From Trujillonella endophytica (GTDB lineage Bacteria > Actinomycetota > Actinomycetes > Mycobacteriales > Geodermatophilaceae), in contig NZ_FOEE01000001.1 of assembly GCF_900110555.1 (NCBI RefSeq), positions 186,001 to 250,000 of the forward strand: a stretch of 64,000 bases of DNA. Reading direction: 5' to 3'. The translations under genes were made by a program, and so were the position numbers. The notes under the pieces were generated by a model. It saw nothing but the letters and a program-made list of their open reading frames with translations. It searched no databases and was not told the DNA's origin. Positions 46,707 through 58,357 of the stretch are shown here, in pieces; the stretch's first letter is position 1; every line of letters begins with the position of its first letter.

Positions 46707-47498
46707 TCAGCCTCGGGCCGCGGGGAGCCGGCTCGCGGCGGCGGCGTCGAGCAGCCACCGCGTCGCCCGCCGGCCGTGGACGCCGGCGGCCGGGAGCTCC
46801 TCGCGGGGCGCGCCGCCCAGCGCCAGCGCCACGGCCTCGGCCTTGCCCTCGCCGGAGATTAGGAGCCACACCTCCTCGGCGCTCGTAATCGCCGGGAAGC
46901 CGAGGCTGATCCGCGTCGGCGGCGGCTTGGGGCAGTCGCGGACCGCCACCACCGGGCGCTCGTCGCGCACCGCGGGCGTGCCCGGGAAGATCGACGCCAC
47001 GTGCCCCTCCGGCCCCATGCCCAGGAGCAGCACGTCGAAGCGGGGCAGCGACCGGCCGTCACCCGCCGCGGCGGCCAGCTCACCGGCGTACCGGTCGGCG
47101 GCCTCCTCGGGGCCGGCGAACCCGGCGTCGGAGGCCGCCATCGCGTGCACGCGCTCGGCCGGCACGCCCACCGCGTCGAGCAGGGCCTCCCGGGCGCCCC
47201 GCTCGTTGCGGTCGGCGTCGCCGGCGGGGACGAAGCGCTCGTCGCCCCACCAGACGTCGACGGCGGTCCAGTCCACGCGCTCGCGGACGGGCTCGGCGGC
47301 CAGCTCGGCGACGTGACGCAGGACCGCGGTCCCGATGCCCCCGCCGGTCAGCACCACCGAGGCGGCGCCGTGCACGGCCTGGGCGGCGGCCAGCCGGGCC
47401 ACCAGCGCCTCGGCGACCACGCGGGCCAGCCGGTCGGCGTCCGGCTGGACGACGACGTCCGGCACGGGCCGCTCGTCGTCGCCGGGGGAGGAGCTCAT
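46707..47498 (-). CDS. pgl: 6-phosphogluconolactonase
   Basis: 263 aa. ASVVLTGGGIGTAVLRHV, DVWWGDERFVPAGDADRNERGAREALLD, RFDVLLLGMGPEGHVASIFPG and PPPTRISLGFPAITSAEEVWLLISGEGKAEAV are the DevB/Pgl signatures, including the catalytic GxGxxGHxASxFP loop. It hydrolyses 6-phosphogluconolactone after Zwf. ATG 47498 overlaps the opcA stop (ATGA) and gives the usual length. Last conserved gene of tkt-tal-zwf-opcA-pgl. Confidence 0.96.
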   Translation of the reverse strand: MSSSPGDDERPVPDVVVQPDADRLARVVAEALVARLAAAQAVHGAASVVLTGGGIGTAVLRHVAELAAEPVRERVDWTAVDVWWGDERFVPAGDADRNERGAREALLDAVGVPAERVHAMAASDAGFAGPEEAADRYAGELAAAAGDGRSLPRFDVLLLGMGPEGHVASIFPGTPAVRDERPVVAVRDCPKPPPTRISLGFPAITSAEEVWLLISGEGKAEAVALALGGAPREELPAAGVHGRRATRWLLDAAAASRLPAARG

Positions 47499-48553
47499 GC
47501 GACCGGCGCCGCGGGGCTGGACGGCTCCTCGGCGTCGTCGTCGCGGTCCCCGTTGCCGTCGGGACGGGCGGGGTCCAGCCACACGTGCTCGCGCACGGCG
47601 GCGCGGTTCGACAGCCCCCGCACGCCGGTGGCCTCCTCCAGCGCCTCGGCGTAGGGCTCGTCCGGGTCGAGCCGGCGCAGCTCCTCGCCCAGCAGGTCAC
47701 CCAGCGGGCGGTCCGGCAGCGCGACCGTGGCGTCGGGGCGGTAGGGCTGGGTGAGGACGGCGCCGCCGCGCCGGTCGGCGCGGACCGCCACCTCCTCGTC
47801 CTGGTCCAGCTGCAGCACCACGGCGTCGACACCGCTGGGGCCGGGCCGGCGCGGGCCCTCGACGACGTCGAGGCCGCAGCCGCAGCGGGAGGACAGCCAG
47901 CCGGCCAGCAGCCGCGCCGAGGCGTTGCCCGGGTCGCCCTCCACCCGGCCGCCGAGCAGCCGCACCGCGTCGCCGCGCCGCCCGGAGACCGCGTCGAGCG
48001 TGGAGGTCAGTGCCGCGCGCCAGGGGGTGGTCCGGGTCCAGGCCAGGTCGGTGTCACCGGGGGAGTAGTCCTCCGCCCGGGTGCGCAGCGCCGTCACGTG
48101 GTCCTCGGCGATGGAGCTGTCGGTGATCCGGCGGTCGGCGATGACCGCCAGCGCGTCGGTCTGCAGCCGCTCGGGCGCAGGGGCGTGCCACCAGGTGACG
48201 ACCGGGGCGTCGGCGGCCAGGAGCGGCAGCACGACGGACTCGGCGTGCAGGGCCAGGCGGCCGTACATCCGCATGACCACCGCCTCGCCCGGGCCGAGGC
48301 GGCCACCGATCAGCACCTCGGCGTCCAGCCGCGGCACCGGCGCGTCGATCTGGCGGCGGACCACCACGAGGATCCGGCAGGGGTGCTGCGCGGCGGCGGC
48401 CGTCGCGGCCTCCTCCGCCTCGGCGACGCGGCTCTCGTCGGCGACGACGACGAGAGTGAGGGCGACGCCGGAGAGCACCGCACCACCGGTCCGCCGCTGC
48501 GCGGCCAGTTCCTTGACGACGGCCGAGCCGGTGGTGTCCCAGAGCGTGGTCAC
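47495..48553 (-). CDS. opcA: Glucose-6-phosphate dehydrogenase assembly protein OpcA
   Basis: 352 aa. LWDTTGSAVVKELAAQRRTGG at the start, TLVVVADES, HPCRILVVV, GEAVVMRMYGRLALHAESVVLPLLAADAPVVTWWH and DALAVIADRRITDSS match OpcA, which activates or assembles Zwf in cyanobacteria and actinobacteria. The C-terminal ~45 aa are acidic and variable. GTG 48553 has GAGGAG upstream. Coupled to pgl by a 4-nt overlap and 40 bp after zwf. Confidence 0.95.
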   Translation of the reverse strand: MTTLWDTTGSAVVKELAAQRRTGGAVLSGVALTLVVVADESRVAEAEEAATAAAAQHPCRILVVVRRQIDAPVPRLDAEVLIGGRLGPGEAVVMRMYGRLALHAESVVLPLLAADAPVVTWWHAPAPERLQTDALAVIADRRITDSSIAEDHVTALRTRAEDYSPGDTDLAWTRTTPWRAALTSTLDAVSGRRGDAVRLLGGRVEGDPGNASARLLAGWLSSRCGCGLDVVEGPRRPGPSGVDAVVLQLDQDEEVAVRADRRGGAVLTQPYRPDATVALPDRPLGDLLGEELRRLDPDEPYAEALEEATGVRGLSNRAAVREHVWLDPARPDGNGDRDDDAEEPSSPAAPVA

Positions 48554-48593
48554 GCGATCTCCTCGTGAACGGTGCGGGCGTCTCGGGAGGGGG

Positions 48594-50111
48594 TCACGGC
48601 CGCCGCCACCGGCGTCCGTCCGCGGCGAGCATCTCGTCCGCGGCGCGGGGACCCCACTCGCCGGCGCGGTAGGGGTGCGGCCGGCTCCCGGCCCAGAACT
48701 CCTCGAGCGGGTCGATCACCGCCCAGGAGGCCTCGACCTCGGCGTTGCGGGGGAACAGCGTGGCGTCCCCGAGCAGCACGTCGAGCAGGAGCCGCTCGTA
48801 GGCCTCGGGGCTGGCCTCGGTGAACTGCTCGCCGTAGAGGAAGTCCATGGAGACGTCCCGGACCTCCATGACGCTGCCCGGCACCTTCGACCCGAACTTG
48901 AGGGTGACCCCCTCGTCGGGCTGCACGCGCACGACCAGCTGGTTGTTGCCCAGCTCCTCGGTGTCGGTGTCGGCGAAGGGCAGGTGCGGGGCGCGCTTGA
49001 AGACCAGCGCGATCTCGGTGACCCGCCGCGGCAGCCGCTTGCCGGTGCGCAGGTAGAACGGCACGCCCGCCCAGCGGCGGGTCTCCACGCCCAGCCGGAC
49101 CGCGGCGTAGGTCTCGGTGGTCGACGCCGCGTCGACCCCCTCCTCCTGCCGGTAGCCGTGCGCCCGCTGCCCGGCCAGCCAGCCCGGCTCGTACTGCCCG
49201 CGGATGGCCGCGGTGGCCATGTCGTCGGGCAGCGAGATCGCCCGCAGCACCTTGAGCTTCTCGGTGCGGATCTCCTCGGCGGAGAACTCGACCGGCTCCT
49301 CCATGGCCGTCAGCGCCAGCAGCTGCAGCAGGTGGTTCTGCAGCACGTCGCGGGCGGCGCCGGTCTTCTCGTAGAAGCCGGCGCGGCCGCCGATGCCGAC
49401 GTCCTCGGCCATGGTGATCTGCACCGAGTCGACGTGGTGGCCGTTCCAGATCGGCTCGAACAGCGTGTTGGCGAACCGCAGCGCCATCAGGTTCTGGACG
49501 GTCTCCTTGCCCAGGTAGTGGTCGATGCGGAAGACGTCGTCGGCGCTGAACACCGAGTCCACCAGCTCGTTGAGCTCCCGGCTGGAGGCCAGGTCGGTGC
49601 CGAACGGCTTCTCCACGACCACCCGGCGCCACCGCTCCGCCGTGCTCTCGGCCATCCCGGTGCGCTCCATCTGCTTGAGCACCACCGGGAACATCGCCGG
49701 CGGGATGGAGAGGTAGAACGCCGCGTTGCCGCCGATGCCGTGGCTGCTCTCCAGGTCGCCGAGGGCGGCGGCCAGCTCGTCGAACGCGTCGTCGTCGTCG
49801 AACGCGCCCTGGACGAACCGGACGCTGCCGGCCAGCCGTTCCCACACCTCCTCGCGCCAGGGAGTGCGGGCGGCCTTGCGCGCCGCCTCACGCGCCAGCT
49901 CGGCGAAGTCCTGGTCGCCCCAGTCCCGGCGGGCGAAGCCGAGCAGCGCGAAGTTGGTCGGCAGCAACCCGCGGTTGGCCAGGTCGTACACCGCGGGGAG
50001 CAGCTTCTTGCGGGCGAGGTCCCCGGTGATGCCGAAGACCACGAGCGCGCAGGGGTCCGGTACCCGGGGCAGCCGCCGGTCCCGAGGGTCGCGCAAGGGG
50101 TTGACGATCAA
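48594..50111 (-). CDS. zwf: Glucose-6-phosphate 1-dehydrogenase
   Basis: 505 aa. VVFGITGDLARKKLLPAVYDL is the NADP-binding motif; VVVEKPFGTDLASSRELN, FRIDHYLGKETVQNLMALRFAN (catalytic DHYxGK) and ERLLLDVLLGDATLFPR complete the enzyme. It oxidises glucose 6-phosphate to the lactone, making NADPH. The start is TTG at 50111 with CGAGGA about 10 nt upstream, giving the NPLRDPRDRRLPR opening typical of relatives. 96 bp separate it from tal and include a hairpin. Confidence 0.97.
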   Translation of the reverse strand: MIVNPLRDPRDRRLPRVPDPCALVVFGITGDLARKKLLPAVYDLANRGLLPTNFALLGFARRDWGDQDFAELAREAARKAARTPWREEVWERLAGSVRFVQGAFDDDDAFDELAAALGDLESSHGIGGNAAFYLSIPPAMFPVVLKQMERTGMAESTAERWRRVVVEKPFGTDLASSRELNELVDSVFSADDVFRIDHYLGKETVQNLMALRFANTLFEPIWNGHHVDSVQITMAEDVGIGGRAGFYEKTGAARDVLQNHLLQLLALTAMEEPVEFSAEEIRTEKLKVLRAISLPDDMATAAIRGQYEPGWLAGQRAHGYRQEEGVDAASTTETYAAVRLGVETRRWAGVPFYLRTGKRLPRRVTEIALVFKRAPHLPFADTDTEELGNNQLVVRVQPDEGVTLKFGSKVPGSVMEVRDVSMDFLYGEQFTEASPEAYERLLLDVLLGDATLFPRNAEVEASWAVIDPLEEFWAGSRPHPYRAGEWGPRAADEMLAADGRRWRRP

Positions 50112-50167
50112 TGTGTCCGTCCTCGGAGCCGGAGGTCAGCTGTCAGTGTGTCGGCCTCGTCCAGAGG

Positions 50168-50193
50168 CTCGTCCCGAGCTTGCGAGGGATGAG
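50168..50193. repeat. Hairpin with GAGCTTGCGA loop between tal and zwf
   Basis: CTCGTCCC (50168-50175) / GGGATGAG (50186-50193) form an 8-bp stem with one G-T pair around GAGCTTGCGA. This resembles a hairpin I have seen repeatedly in intergenic DNA of GC-rich actinobacteria. It may attenuate or stabilise the operon mRNA between tal and zwf. Confidence 0.5.
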
Positions 50194-50207
50194 GAGGACG
50201 AGGTCCT

Positions 50208-51314
50208 TCATTTCTTGTCCTCGAGCTCGCTCGCCACCGACGCGGTCAGCTCGTCCCAGGAGTCGACGAACTTCTGCACGCCCTCGTCCTCCAGCACGCG
50301 GAAGACCTCGTCGAGGTCGACGCCGGCGTCGCGGACGGCCTGCATGACCTCCTCGGCGTCGGCGTAGGCCTTCTGCACGGGGGTGCCCGGCGTGCCGTGG
50401 TCGGCGTAGGCCGCCAGCGTCTTCTCCGGCATCGTGTTCACCGTGCCGGGGGCGATGAGCTCGCCGATGTACAGCGTGTCGGGCAGCTCGGGGTTCTTCA
50501 CGCCGGTCGAGGCCCACAGCGGCCGCTGCGGCCGGGCGCCCTTGGCCTCGAGCGCCTTCCAACGGTCGGAGGAGAAGACCTCCTCGTAGGCCTGGTAGGC
50601 CAGCTGGGCGTTGGCGACGCCGGCCTTGCTCTTCAGGGACGCGTCCGCGCCCGCCTTGTCCAGGCGCTTGTCGATCTCGGTGTCCACGCGGGAGACGAAG
50701 AACGACGCGACCGACGCGATGCCCGAGACGTCGGCGCCCGGCTCCTCGGCCAGCCGCTGCTCGAGCCCGGACAGGTACGCGTCCATGACCTTCCGGTAGC
50801 GGTCGGGGCTGAAGATCAAGGTGACGTTGACACTGATGCCGCGCGAGATCGAGGTCTGGATGGCCGGGAGGCCCGCCTCCGTCGCCGGGATCTTGATGTA
50901 GAGGTTGGGCCGGTCCACCAGCCACCACAGGTGCGCGGCCTCGGCCGCGGTGGCATCGGTGTCGTTCGCGAGGCCGGGCGCCACCTCCAGCGACACACGG
51001 CCGTCGCCGGGTCGGCGCGCGGCGACGGGTGCCAGCAGGTCGCACGCGTCGCGGACGTCGGCGGCGGTGATGGTGCGCAGCGCCTCCTCGACGCTGACCC
51101 GCCGCACGGCCATCGCGTGCAACTGGTCGTCGTAGGAATCGGACCCGCTGATGGCCGCGGCGAAGATCGTCGGGTTCGTGGTCACCCCGACGACGCTGCG
51201 CTCGTCGACCAGCGACTGCAGGTTGCCGCTGCGGATCCGGTCACGGGACAGGTCGTCGAGCCAGACGGCGACCCCGGCCTCCGACAGCTCGGCGAGCCTC
51301 TCGTTCTGTGCCAT
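50208..51314 (-). CDS. tal: Transaldolase
   Basis: 368 aa, the actinobacterial/cyanobacterial transaldolase class. [56 protein letters not shown] (with the Schiff-base Lys in IKIPAT), [27 protein letters not shown] and [12 protein letters not shown] are conserved. Transfers dihydroxyacetone units in the non-oxidative pentose phosphate pathway. ATG 51314. 33 bp downstream of tkt. Confidence 0.97.
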   Translation of the reverse strand: MAQNERLAELSEAGVAVWLDDLSRDRIRSGNLQSLVDERSVVGVTTNPTIFAAAISGSDSYDDQLHAMAVRRVSVEEALRTITAADVRDACDLLAPVAARRPGDGRVSLEVAPGLANDTDATAAEAAHLWWLVDRPNLYIKIPATEAGLPAIQTSISRGISVNVTLIFSPDRYRKVMDAYLSGLEQRLAEEPGADVSGIASVASFFVSRVDTEIDKRLDKAGADASLKSKAGVANAQLAYQAYEEVFSSDRWKALEAKGARPQRPLWASTGVKNPELPDTLYIGELIAPGTVNTMPEKTLAAYADHGTPGTPVQKAYADAEEVMQAVRDAGVDLDEVFRVLEDEGVQKFVDSWDELTASVASELEDKK

Positions 51315-51347
51315 GGCAGTGCCTCTCGTGGTGGGGACGGCGGTCGC

Positions 51348-53570
<2,223 letters not shown>

Positions 53571-53801
53571 CGTGGCGGTGCTCCTCGGTCGGCCGGGTCG
53601 GTCGCTCCGGGTCGGGGGGCCGACCCGAGCGGCGGACGGGTGTGCGGTGCGGCGACCTGCCAGGTCGGCCCCGGCCCGTGCCGGACCGACGACCGCGTCG
53701 CCCTCGACGCCGTCGTCGCGACCTGGCCCTACCCGCTGCGCCCGCAGCACCAACGTGTCCGACCCTAGTCATCCGCGCCGGGTCTGGGGGCGGCCCCGGG
53801 C

Positions 53802-53807
53802 TACAGT
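53802..53807 (+). promoter_or_regulatory. Candidate -10 box of ctaB
   Basis: TACAGT matches TANNNT in the divergent tkt-ctaB interval, 115 nt before the chosen ctaB start. Confidence 0.4.
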
Positions 53808-53922
53808 GGCCCCGTTCGCCTCGGCGAGTCCGATCCCCGGCCGGAAGGGACCCCGTGCTGTCTCCGTCCCCGGTGGCGCCTTCCCCGGTGGTGCACCGCC
53901 TGCGCGCGCGGACGGGTACCCG

Positions 53923-54840
53923 GTGACCGCGGTCTCCGAGCAGCGCTCGGCCGCTCCGGCCCGCAGGTTCGCCACCGTCGTGGGCGGCTACGTCGCCCTG
54001 ACCAAGCCCAAGCTCGTCGAGCTGCTGCTGGTCACGACGCTGCCGGCGATGATGCTGGCCGCCGACGGGTGGCCCGGGACCGGCCTGGTGGCCGCCACGC
54101 TCGTGGGCGGCATGTTCGCCGCGGGAGCCGCGAACGTCGTCAACTGCTGGTACGACCGGGACATCGACCGCCTGATGTCGCGCACCGTCGACCGGCCGAT
54201 CCCCGCCGGCGTCGTCTCGCCGACCGCCGCGCTGGTCTTCGGCGGCGTGCTCGCCGCGGCGTCGCTCGCCCTGCTGTGGGTGGCCACCACGCCGCTGGCC
54301 ACGGTGCTGGCCGCGGTGGCGATCCTGGCCTACTCCGTCGTCTACACGATGGTGCTCAAGCGCCGGACGGTCCACAACACGGTCTTCGGCGCCTTCCCGG
54401 GCGCGGCTCCGGTGCTCATCGGGTGGGCCGCGATGACCGGCTCGCTGGACTGGCCGGCCGTCGCGTTCTTCGCCGTCGTCTTCTGCTGGCAGATGCCGCA
54501 CTTCTGGGCGCTGGCCAGCCGCTTCCGCGAGGACTACGCGCGCGCCGGCGTGCCCATGCTGTCGGTGGTCGCCGGCCCGGTCAGCGTCGGCCGGCAGTCC
54601 GTGGCCTGGGCCTGGGCGACGCTCGGCGCGACCCTGCTCATGGGCTCGCTGACCCCCCAGCTGGGCTGGGCCTTCGCCATCGGCGGCGGAGCGCTGGGCG
54701 CCTGGTACGTCGCGGAGTCCCACCAGTGGCTCAACCGCATCCGCAGTGCGGTGCCGGACCGGCCGATGCGGCTGTTCTCGGTGTCGATCACGCAGATGAC
54801 GCTGCTGTCGGTCGCCATCGCGATCGACGTCCTCGTCTAG
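53923..54840 (+). CDS. ctaB: Protoheme IX farnesyltransferase (heme O synthase)
   Basis: 305 aa, about nine membrane helices, UbiA family. The prenyl-diphosphate site is NVVNCWYDRDIDRLMSRTVDRP (NxxxDxxxD type); the second motif appears in WQMPHFWALASRFREDYARAG. YVALTKPKLVELLLVTTLPAM begins helix 1. It farnesylates heme B to heme O for cytochrome oxidase. GTG 53923 lacks a good ribosome site; the family start fits. Next to ctaA, the following enzyme, but convergent with it. Confidence 0.96.
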   Translation: MTAVSEQRSAAPARRFATVVGGYVALTKPKLVELLLVTTLPAMMLAADGWPGTGLVAATLVGGMFAAGAANVVNCWYDRDIDRLMSRTVDRPIPAGVVSPTAALVFGGVLAAASLALLWVATTPLATVLAAVAILAYSVVYTMVLKRRTVHNTVFGAFPGAAPVLIGWAAMTGSLDWPAVAFFAVVFCWQMPHFWALASRFREDYARAGVPMLSVVAGPVSVGRQSVAWAWATLGATLLMGSLTPQLGWAFAIGGGALGAWYVAESHQWLNRIRSAVPDRPMRLFSVSITQMTLLSVAIAIDVLV

Positions 54841-54944
54841 GGCGGTCCTGCACGGCGGTGTGCGGTGGGTGACCGTCCCGGCCCCCGAACGGTCCCCGGG
54901 CGCACAGTGCGTGTGCCCGCACCATGGCGGCGTGCGCCGCGGAC

Positions 54945-55913
54945 TCAGCGGGAGACGGGGACCTCGGCGCGGGGAGCGGCCTCCAGCGGCAGCTCGGACG
55001 CCGGCCCGCGGATCGACCACACCAGCCGCGCGGCGTAGGCGGTCACCAGCACGGCGCCGACCATGTGCAGCAGCACCAGCGCCGCGGGCAGGTGCAGGAA
55101 GTACTGCACGTAGCCGACGACGCCCTGCAACGCCAGGACGACCAGCAGGTCGCGGGCGGCCCGGCGGGTGCGGCCGGCGGAGTCGGTCGCGTACAGCGCC
55201 ACCAGCAGCGCGACCACGAGGCCGACGAGCAGGAAGACGACGTCGGCGTGCAGCTGGCTCACCAGCTCCGGGTCGAAGCCCATCCGGTCGACGCGCAGGG
55301 TGCCGTCGGCGTCCTCGGCGAGGTCGCCGCTGTGCGGCCCGCTGCCGGTGACGACCGTGCCCAGCGCGAGGACGGCGGCGGTCGCCACGGCGATGCCGGT
55401 GACCAGCAGGGCGAACGGACGACGGACCAGCAGCTGGCCGACGCCGGGCTCGCGGCTGCGCAGCCACAGCACGGTCATCAGCGCCACCAGCACCGCCGAC
55501 AGCAGGAAGTGCGCGGCGACCGTCCAGGGGTTCAGGCCGGTCAGCACCGTGATCCCGCCCAGCGCCGCCTGGACCGGGATGCCCAGGAAGCCCAGGACGG
55601 CGAGGGGTCGCAGATCGCGGCGAGGGGAACGCCACACCACGACGAGCGTGCTCAGCGCGATGACCGCGAGGACGCCGGTGAGCGTGCGGTTGCCGAACTC
55701 GATCAGGCCGTGGCCGGCCAGCTCCTCGGTGGGCACGAAGCTCGCGTCGGTGCAGTTGGGCCACGTCGGGCAGCCGAGGCCGGAGCCGGTGAGGCGTACG
55801 GCGCCGCCGGTCACGACGATGAGCCCGTTGGCCACCGCGTTGGCGAGGGCGACCCGGCTGATGGTGCGGGGGCCGAACGACAGGGTGGAGAGCGGGGCGG
55901 GCAGGACCGGCAC
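54945..55913 (-). CDS. ctaA: Heme A synthase (COX15/CtaA family)
   Basis: 322 aa, about eight membrane helices in two similar halves. Conserved VVTGGAVRLTGSGLGCPTWPNCTD carries the extracellular Cys pair; FGNRTLTG, NPWTVAAHFLLSAVLV and FLHLPAALVLLHMVGAVLV supply heme-ligand His residues. Converts heme O to heme A. GTG 55913 is preceded on the minus strand by TAGCAT and 6 nt, a leaderless layout. Confidence 0.95.
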   Translation of the reverse strand: MPVLPAPLSTLSFGPRTISRVALANAVANGLIVVTGGAVRLTGSGLGCPTWPNCTDASFVPTEELAGHGLIEFGNRTLTGVLAVIALSTLVVVWRSPRRDLRPLAVLGFLGIPVQAALGGITVLTGLNPWTVAAHFLLSAVLVALMTVLWLRSREPGVGQLLVRRPFALLVTGIAVATAAVLALGTVVTGSGPHSGDLAEDADGTLRVDRMGFDPELVSQLHADVVFLLVGLVVALLVALYATDSAGRTRRAARDLLVVLALQGVVGYVQYFLHLPAALVLLHMVGAVLVTAYAARLVWSIRGPASELPLEAAPRAEVPVSR

Positions 55914-55925
55914 GCACCGATGCTA
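55913..55925 (-). promoter_or_regulatory. Leaderless promoter (-10) of ctaA
   Basis: Minus-strand TAGCAT (55925-55920), 6 nt, GTG at 55913. Confidence 0.55.
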
Positions 55926-56088
55926 GTTGAGGGACCCCGCTGCCCCCGGGCCTCGCACGCTCGCCGCGGGCCCTGCAACGGGCCGTTCCAGCAGTTCGCC
56001 CTCCCGATCGGTGAGGTGGATCACGGGCGGGACGGAGCTCACGCACGGGGTTAGGGCGACCTTGGTTGCGGGGTCCCCGAAATAGGTC

Positions 56089-56103
56089 ACACTCGTGTTG
56101 TGG
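56089..56103 (+). promoter_or_regulatory. Candidate SufR operator over the sufR start codon
   Basis: ACACT-N5-TGTGG (56089-56103) covers the sufR GTG. I recall ACACT-N5-TGTGA for mycobacterial SufR; the match is nine of ten specified bases. Position over the start would allow direct autorepression. The exact consensus is from memory. Confidence 0.45.
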
Positions 56104-56927
56104 AAAACGAGGATCGGAGCACGCGGCATCGCGTGACCGCCCTCCTGCTCGAGCACGGCCCGCAGACGGCCTCCGAGCTGGCGGGGCGGCTCGGCGTCTC
56201 GCCCGCCGCCGTCCGCCGGCACCTCGACGCGCTGGCCGCCACGGGCCGCGTCGAGGAGCGCCGGGGCATGCCGGGTGCCGGGGGCGGCCAGCGCGGGCGT
56301 GGGCGCCCGGCCCGGTACTACCACCTGACCGAGGTCGGCCGGTCCACGTTCCCGCACGCCTACGACGACCTGGCGCTGACGGCCCTGCGGCACATCGCCA
56401 CCTCGCAGGGGTCCGACGCGGTCCGGGCCGTGGCCGAGGCCCAGCTGTCCGGTCTCGAGCAGCGCTGCTCGACCGCGGTCGAGCAGGCCACGGCCGGGCG
56501 CGGCGGTGCCCCGGTCGACCGCGCCCAGGCGCTCGCCACCGCCCTGACGGCCGAGGGCTACGCTGCCGCGGCCTCGACCATCGCCGGCGGGGGGCAGCTC
56601 TGCCAGCACCACTGCCCGGTGGCGCACGTGGCGGCCGAGTTCCCCCAGCTGTGCGAGGCCGAGACGGCGGTCATCGGCCGGCTCGTGGGCACCCACGTGC
56701 AGCGGCTGGCCACGATCGCCCACGGCGACGGGGTGTGCACCACGCACATCCCGGGGCCGCACCTGCCGGGTCCGCGGGGTTCCGTGCGACTCCGGGAGCA
56801 CACCCGAGCGGGGAACAGAAGCACGCCCGCACGCCCTGTACCCGGTGAGCGGAGAGCGCCGCGACCCGCGACCGCCGCCCCGTCCACCGACTCCACCCAG
56901 ACCCACCGGGAGAGGACGCCCGCATGA
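56100..56927 (+). CDS. sufR: Fe-S-sensing repressor SufR (DeoR/ArsR-like wHTH)
   Basis: 275 aa. Residues ~8-75 form a winged helix ([34 protein letters not shown]). The C-terminal sensing domain has Cys168, Cys172, Cys185 and Cys213 ([17 protein letters not shown] and [10 protein letters not shown]), the SufR Fe-S cluster pattern. It represses the suf operon when loaded with its cluster. After Cys213 there are ~60 Pro/Arg/Thr-rich residues without conservation, running into sufB (4-nt overlap). The tail may be a non-functional extension or the result of a lost stop. GTG 56100 begins the operon. Confidence 0.93.
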   Translation: MENEDRSTRHRVTALLLEHGPQTASELAGRLGVSPAAVRRHLDALAATGRVEERRGMPGAGGGQRGRGRPARYYHLTEVGRSTFPHAYDDLALTALRHIATSQGSDAVRAVAEAQLSGLEQRCSTAVEQATAGRGGAPVDRAQALATALTAEGYAAAASTIAGGGQLCQHHCPVAHVAAEFPQLCEAETAVIGRLVGTHVQRLATIAHGDGVCTTHIPGPHLPGPRGSVRLREHTRAGNRSTPARPVPGERRAPRPATAAPSTDSTQTHRERTPA

Positions 56928-58357
56928 CCAGCACCCAGCAGTCCGTGCCGCTGACCCAGGACGAGCAGATCGATCAGCTCGGCCGCTACCAGTACGGCTG
57001 GGCGGACGCCGACGTCGCGGGTTCCTCCGCCCGGCGTGGCATCAACGAGGACGTCGTCCGGGACATCTCGGCGCGCAAGAACGAGCCCGAGTGGATGCTC
57101 GAGCGTCGTCTCAAGGCGCTGAAGCTGTTCGGTCGCAAGCCGATGCCCGACTGGGGCTCGGACCTGTCCGGCATCGACTTCCAGAACATCAAGTACTTCG
57201 TGCGCTCCACCGAGGCCCAGGCGGCCACGTGGGAGGAGCTGCCCGAGGACATCAAGAACACCTACGACAAGCTGGGCATCCCCGAGGCCGAGAAGCAGCG
57301 GCTGGTCTCCGGTGTCGCCGCCCAGTACGAGTCCGAGGTCGTCTACCACAAGATCCGCGAGGACCTCGAGGAGCAGGGCGTCCTGTTCCTGGACACCGAC
57401 ACCGCGCTCAAGGAGCACGAGGACCTCTTCAAGGAGTACTTCGGCTCGGTGATCCCGGCCGGCGACAACAAGTTCGCCGCGCTGAACACCGCGGTGTGGT
57501 CCGGCGGCTCGTTCATCTACGTGCCGAAGGGCGTGCACGTCGAGATCCCGCTGCAGGCCTACTTCCGGATCAACACCGAGAACATGGGCCAGTTCGAGCG
57601 GACGCTCATGATCATCGACGAGGGTGCCTACGTGCACTACGTCGAGGGCTGCACCGCGCCGATCTACAAGTCCGACTCGCTGCACTCCGCGGTGGTCGAG
57701 ATCATCGTGAAGAAGAACGCGCGCTGCCGGTACACGACCATCCAGAACTGGTCGAACAACGTCTACAACCTGGTCACCAAGCGGGCGATCGCCCACGAGG
57801 GCGCGACCATGGAGTGGGTCGACGGCAACATCGGTTCCAAGGTGACCATGAAGTACCCGGCCGTCTGGATGACCGGCCAGCACGCCAAGGGCGAGGTGCT
57901 GTCGATCGCCTTCGCCGGCGAGGGCCAGCACCAGGACGCGGGCGCGAAGATGGTGCACGCGGCGCCGAACACGTCGTCGAACATCATCAGCAAGTCGGTG
58001 GCGCGCGGCGGCGGTCGCACGTCCTACCGCGGCCTGGTGCAGATCGACGAGGGCGCTCACGGCTCCCGGTCGACGGTGAAGTGCGACGCGCTGCTGGTCG
58101 ACACGATCAGCCGGTCGGACACCTACCCCTACGTCGACGTCCGCGAGGACGACGTCTCCATGGGCCACGAGGCCACGGTCTCCCGCGTCAGCGAGGACCA
58201 GCTGTTCTACCTGATGAGCCGCGGCATGACCGAGGAAGAGGCCATGGCGATGGTGGTGCGCGGCTTCGTGGAGCCGATCGCCCGCGAGCTGCCGATGGAG
58301 TACGCCCTCGAGCTCAACCGCCTGATCGAGCTGCAGATGGAAGGTGCCGTCGGCTGA
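56924..58357 (+). CDS. sufB: Fe-S cluster assembly scaffold protein SufB
   Basis: 477 aa. [43 protein letters not shown] and [38 protein letters not shown] are followed by the beta-helix [33 protein letters not shown] and [23 protein letters not shown]. The catalytic Cys in EGCTAP is present. Builds Fe-S clusters with SufC and SufD. No intein is inserted, unlike mycobacterial SufB. ATG overlaps the sufR stop. Confidence 0.98.
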   Translation: MTSTQQSVPLTQDEQIDQLGRYQYGWADADVAGSSARRGINEDVVRDISARKNEPEWMLERRLKALKLFGRKPMPDWGSDLSGIDFQNIKYFVRSTEAQAATWEELPEDIKNTYDKLGIPEAEKQRLVSGVAAQYESEVVYHKIREDLEEQGVLFLDTDTALKEHEDLFKEYFGSVIPAGDNKFAALNTAVWSGGSFIYVPKGVHVEIPLQAYFRINTENMGQFERTLMIIDEGAYVHYVEGCTAPIYKSDSLHSAVVEIIVKKNARCRYTTIQNWSNNVYNLVTKRAIAHEGATMEWVDGNIGSKVTMKYPAVWMTGQHAKGEVLSIAFAGEGQHQDAGAKMVHAAPNTSSNIISKSVARGGGRTSYRGLVQIDEGAHGSRSTVKCDALLVDTISRSDTYPYVDVREDDVSMGHEATVSRVSEDQLFYLMSRGMTEEEAMAMVVRGFVEPIARELPMEYALELNRLIELQMEGAVG

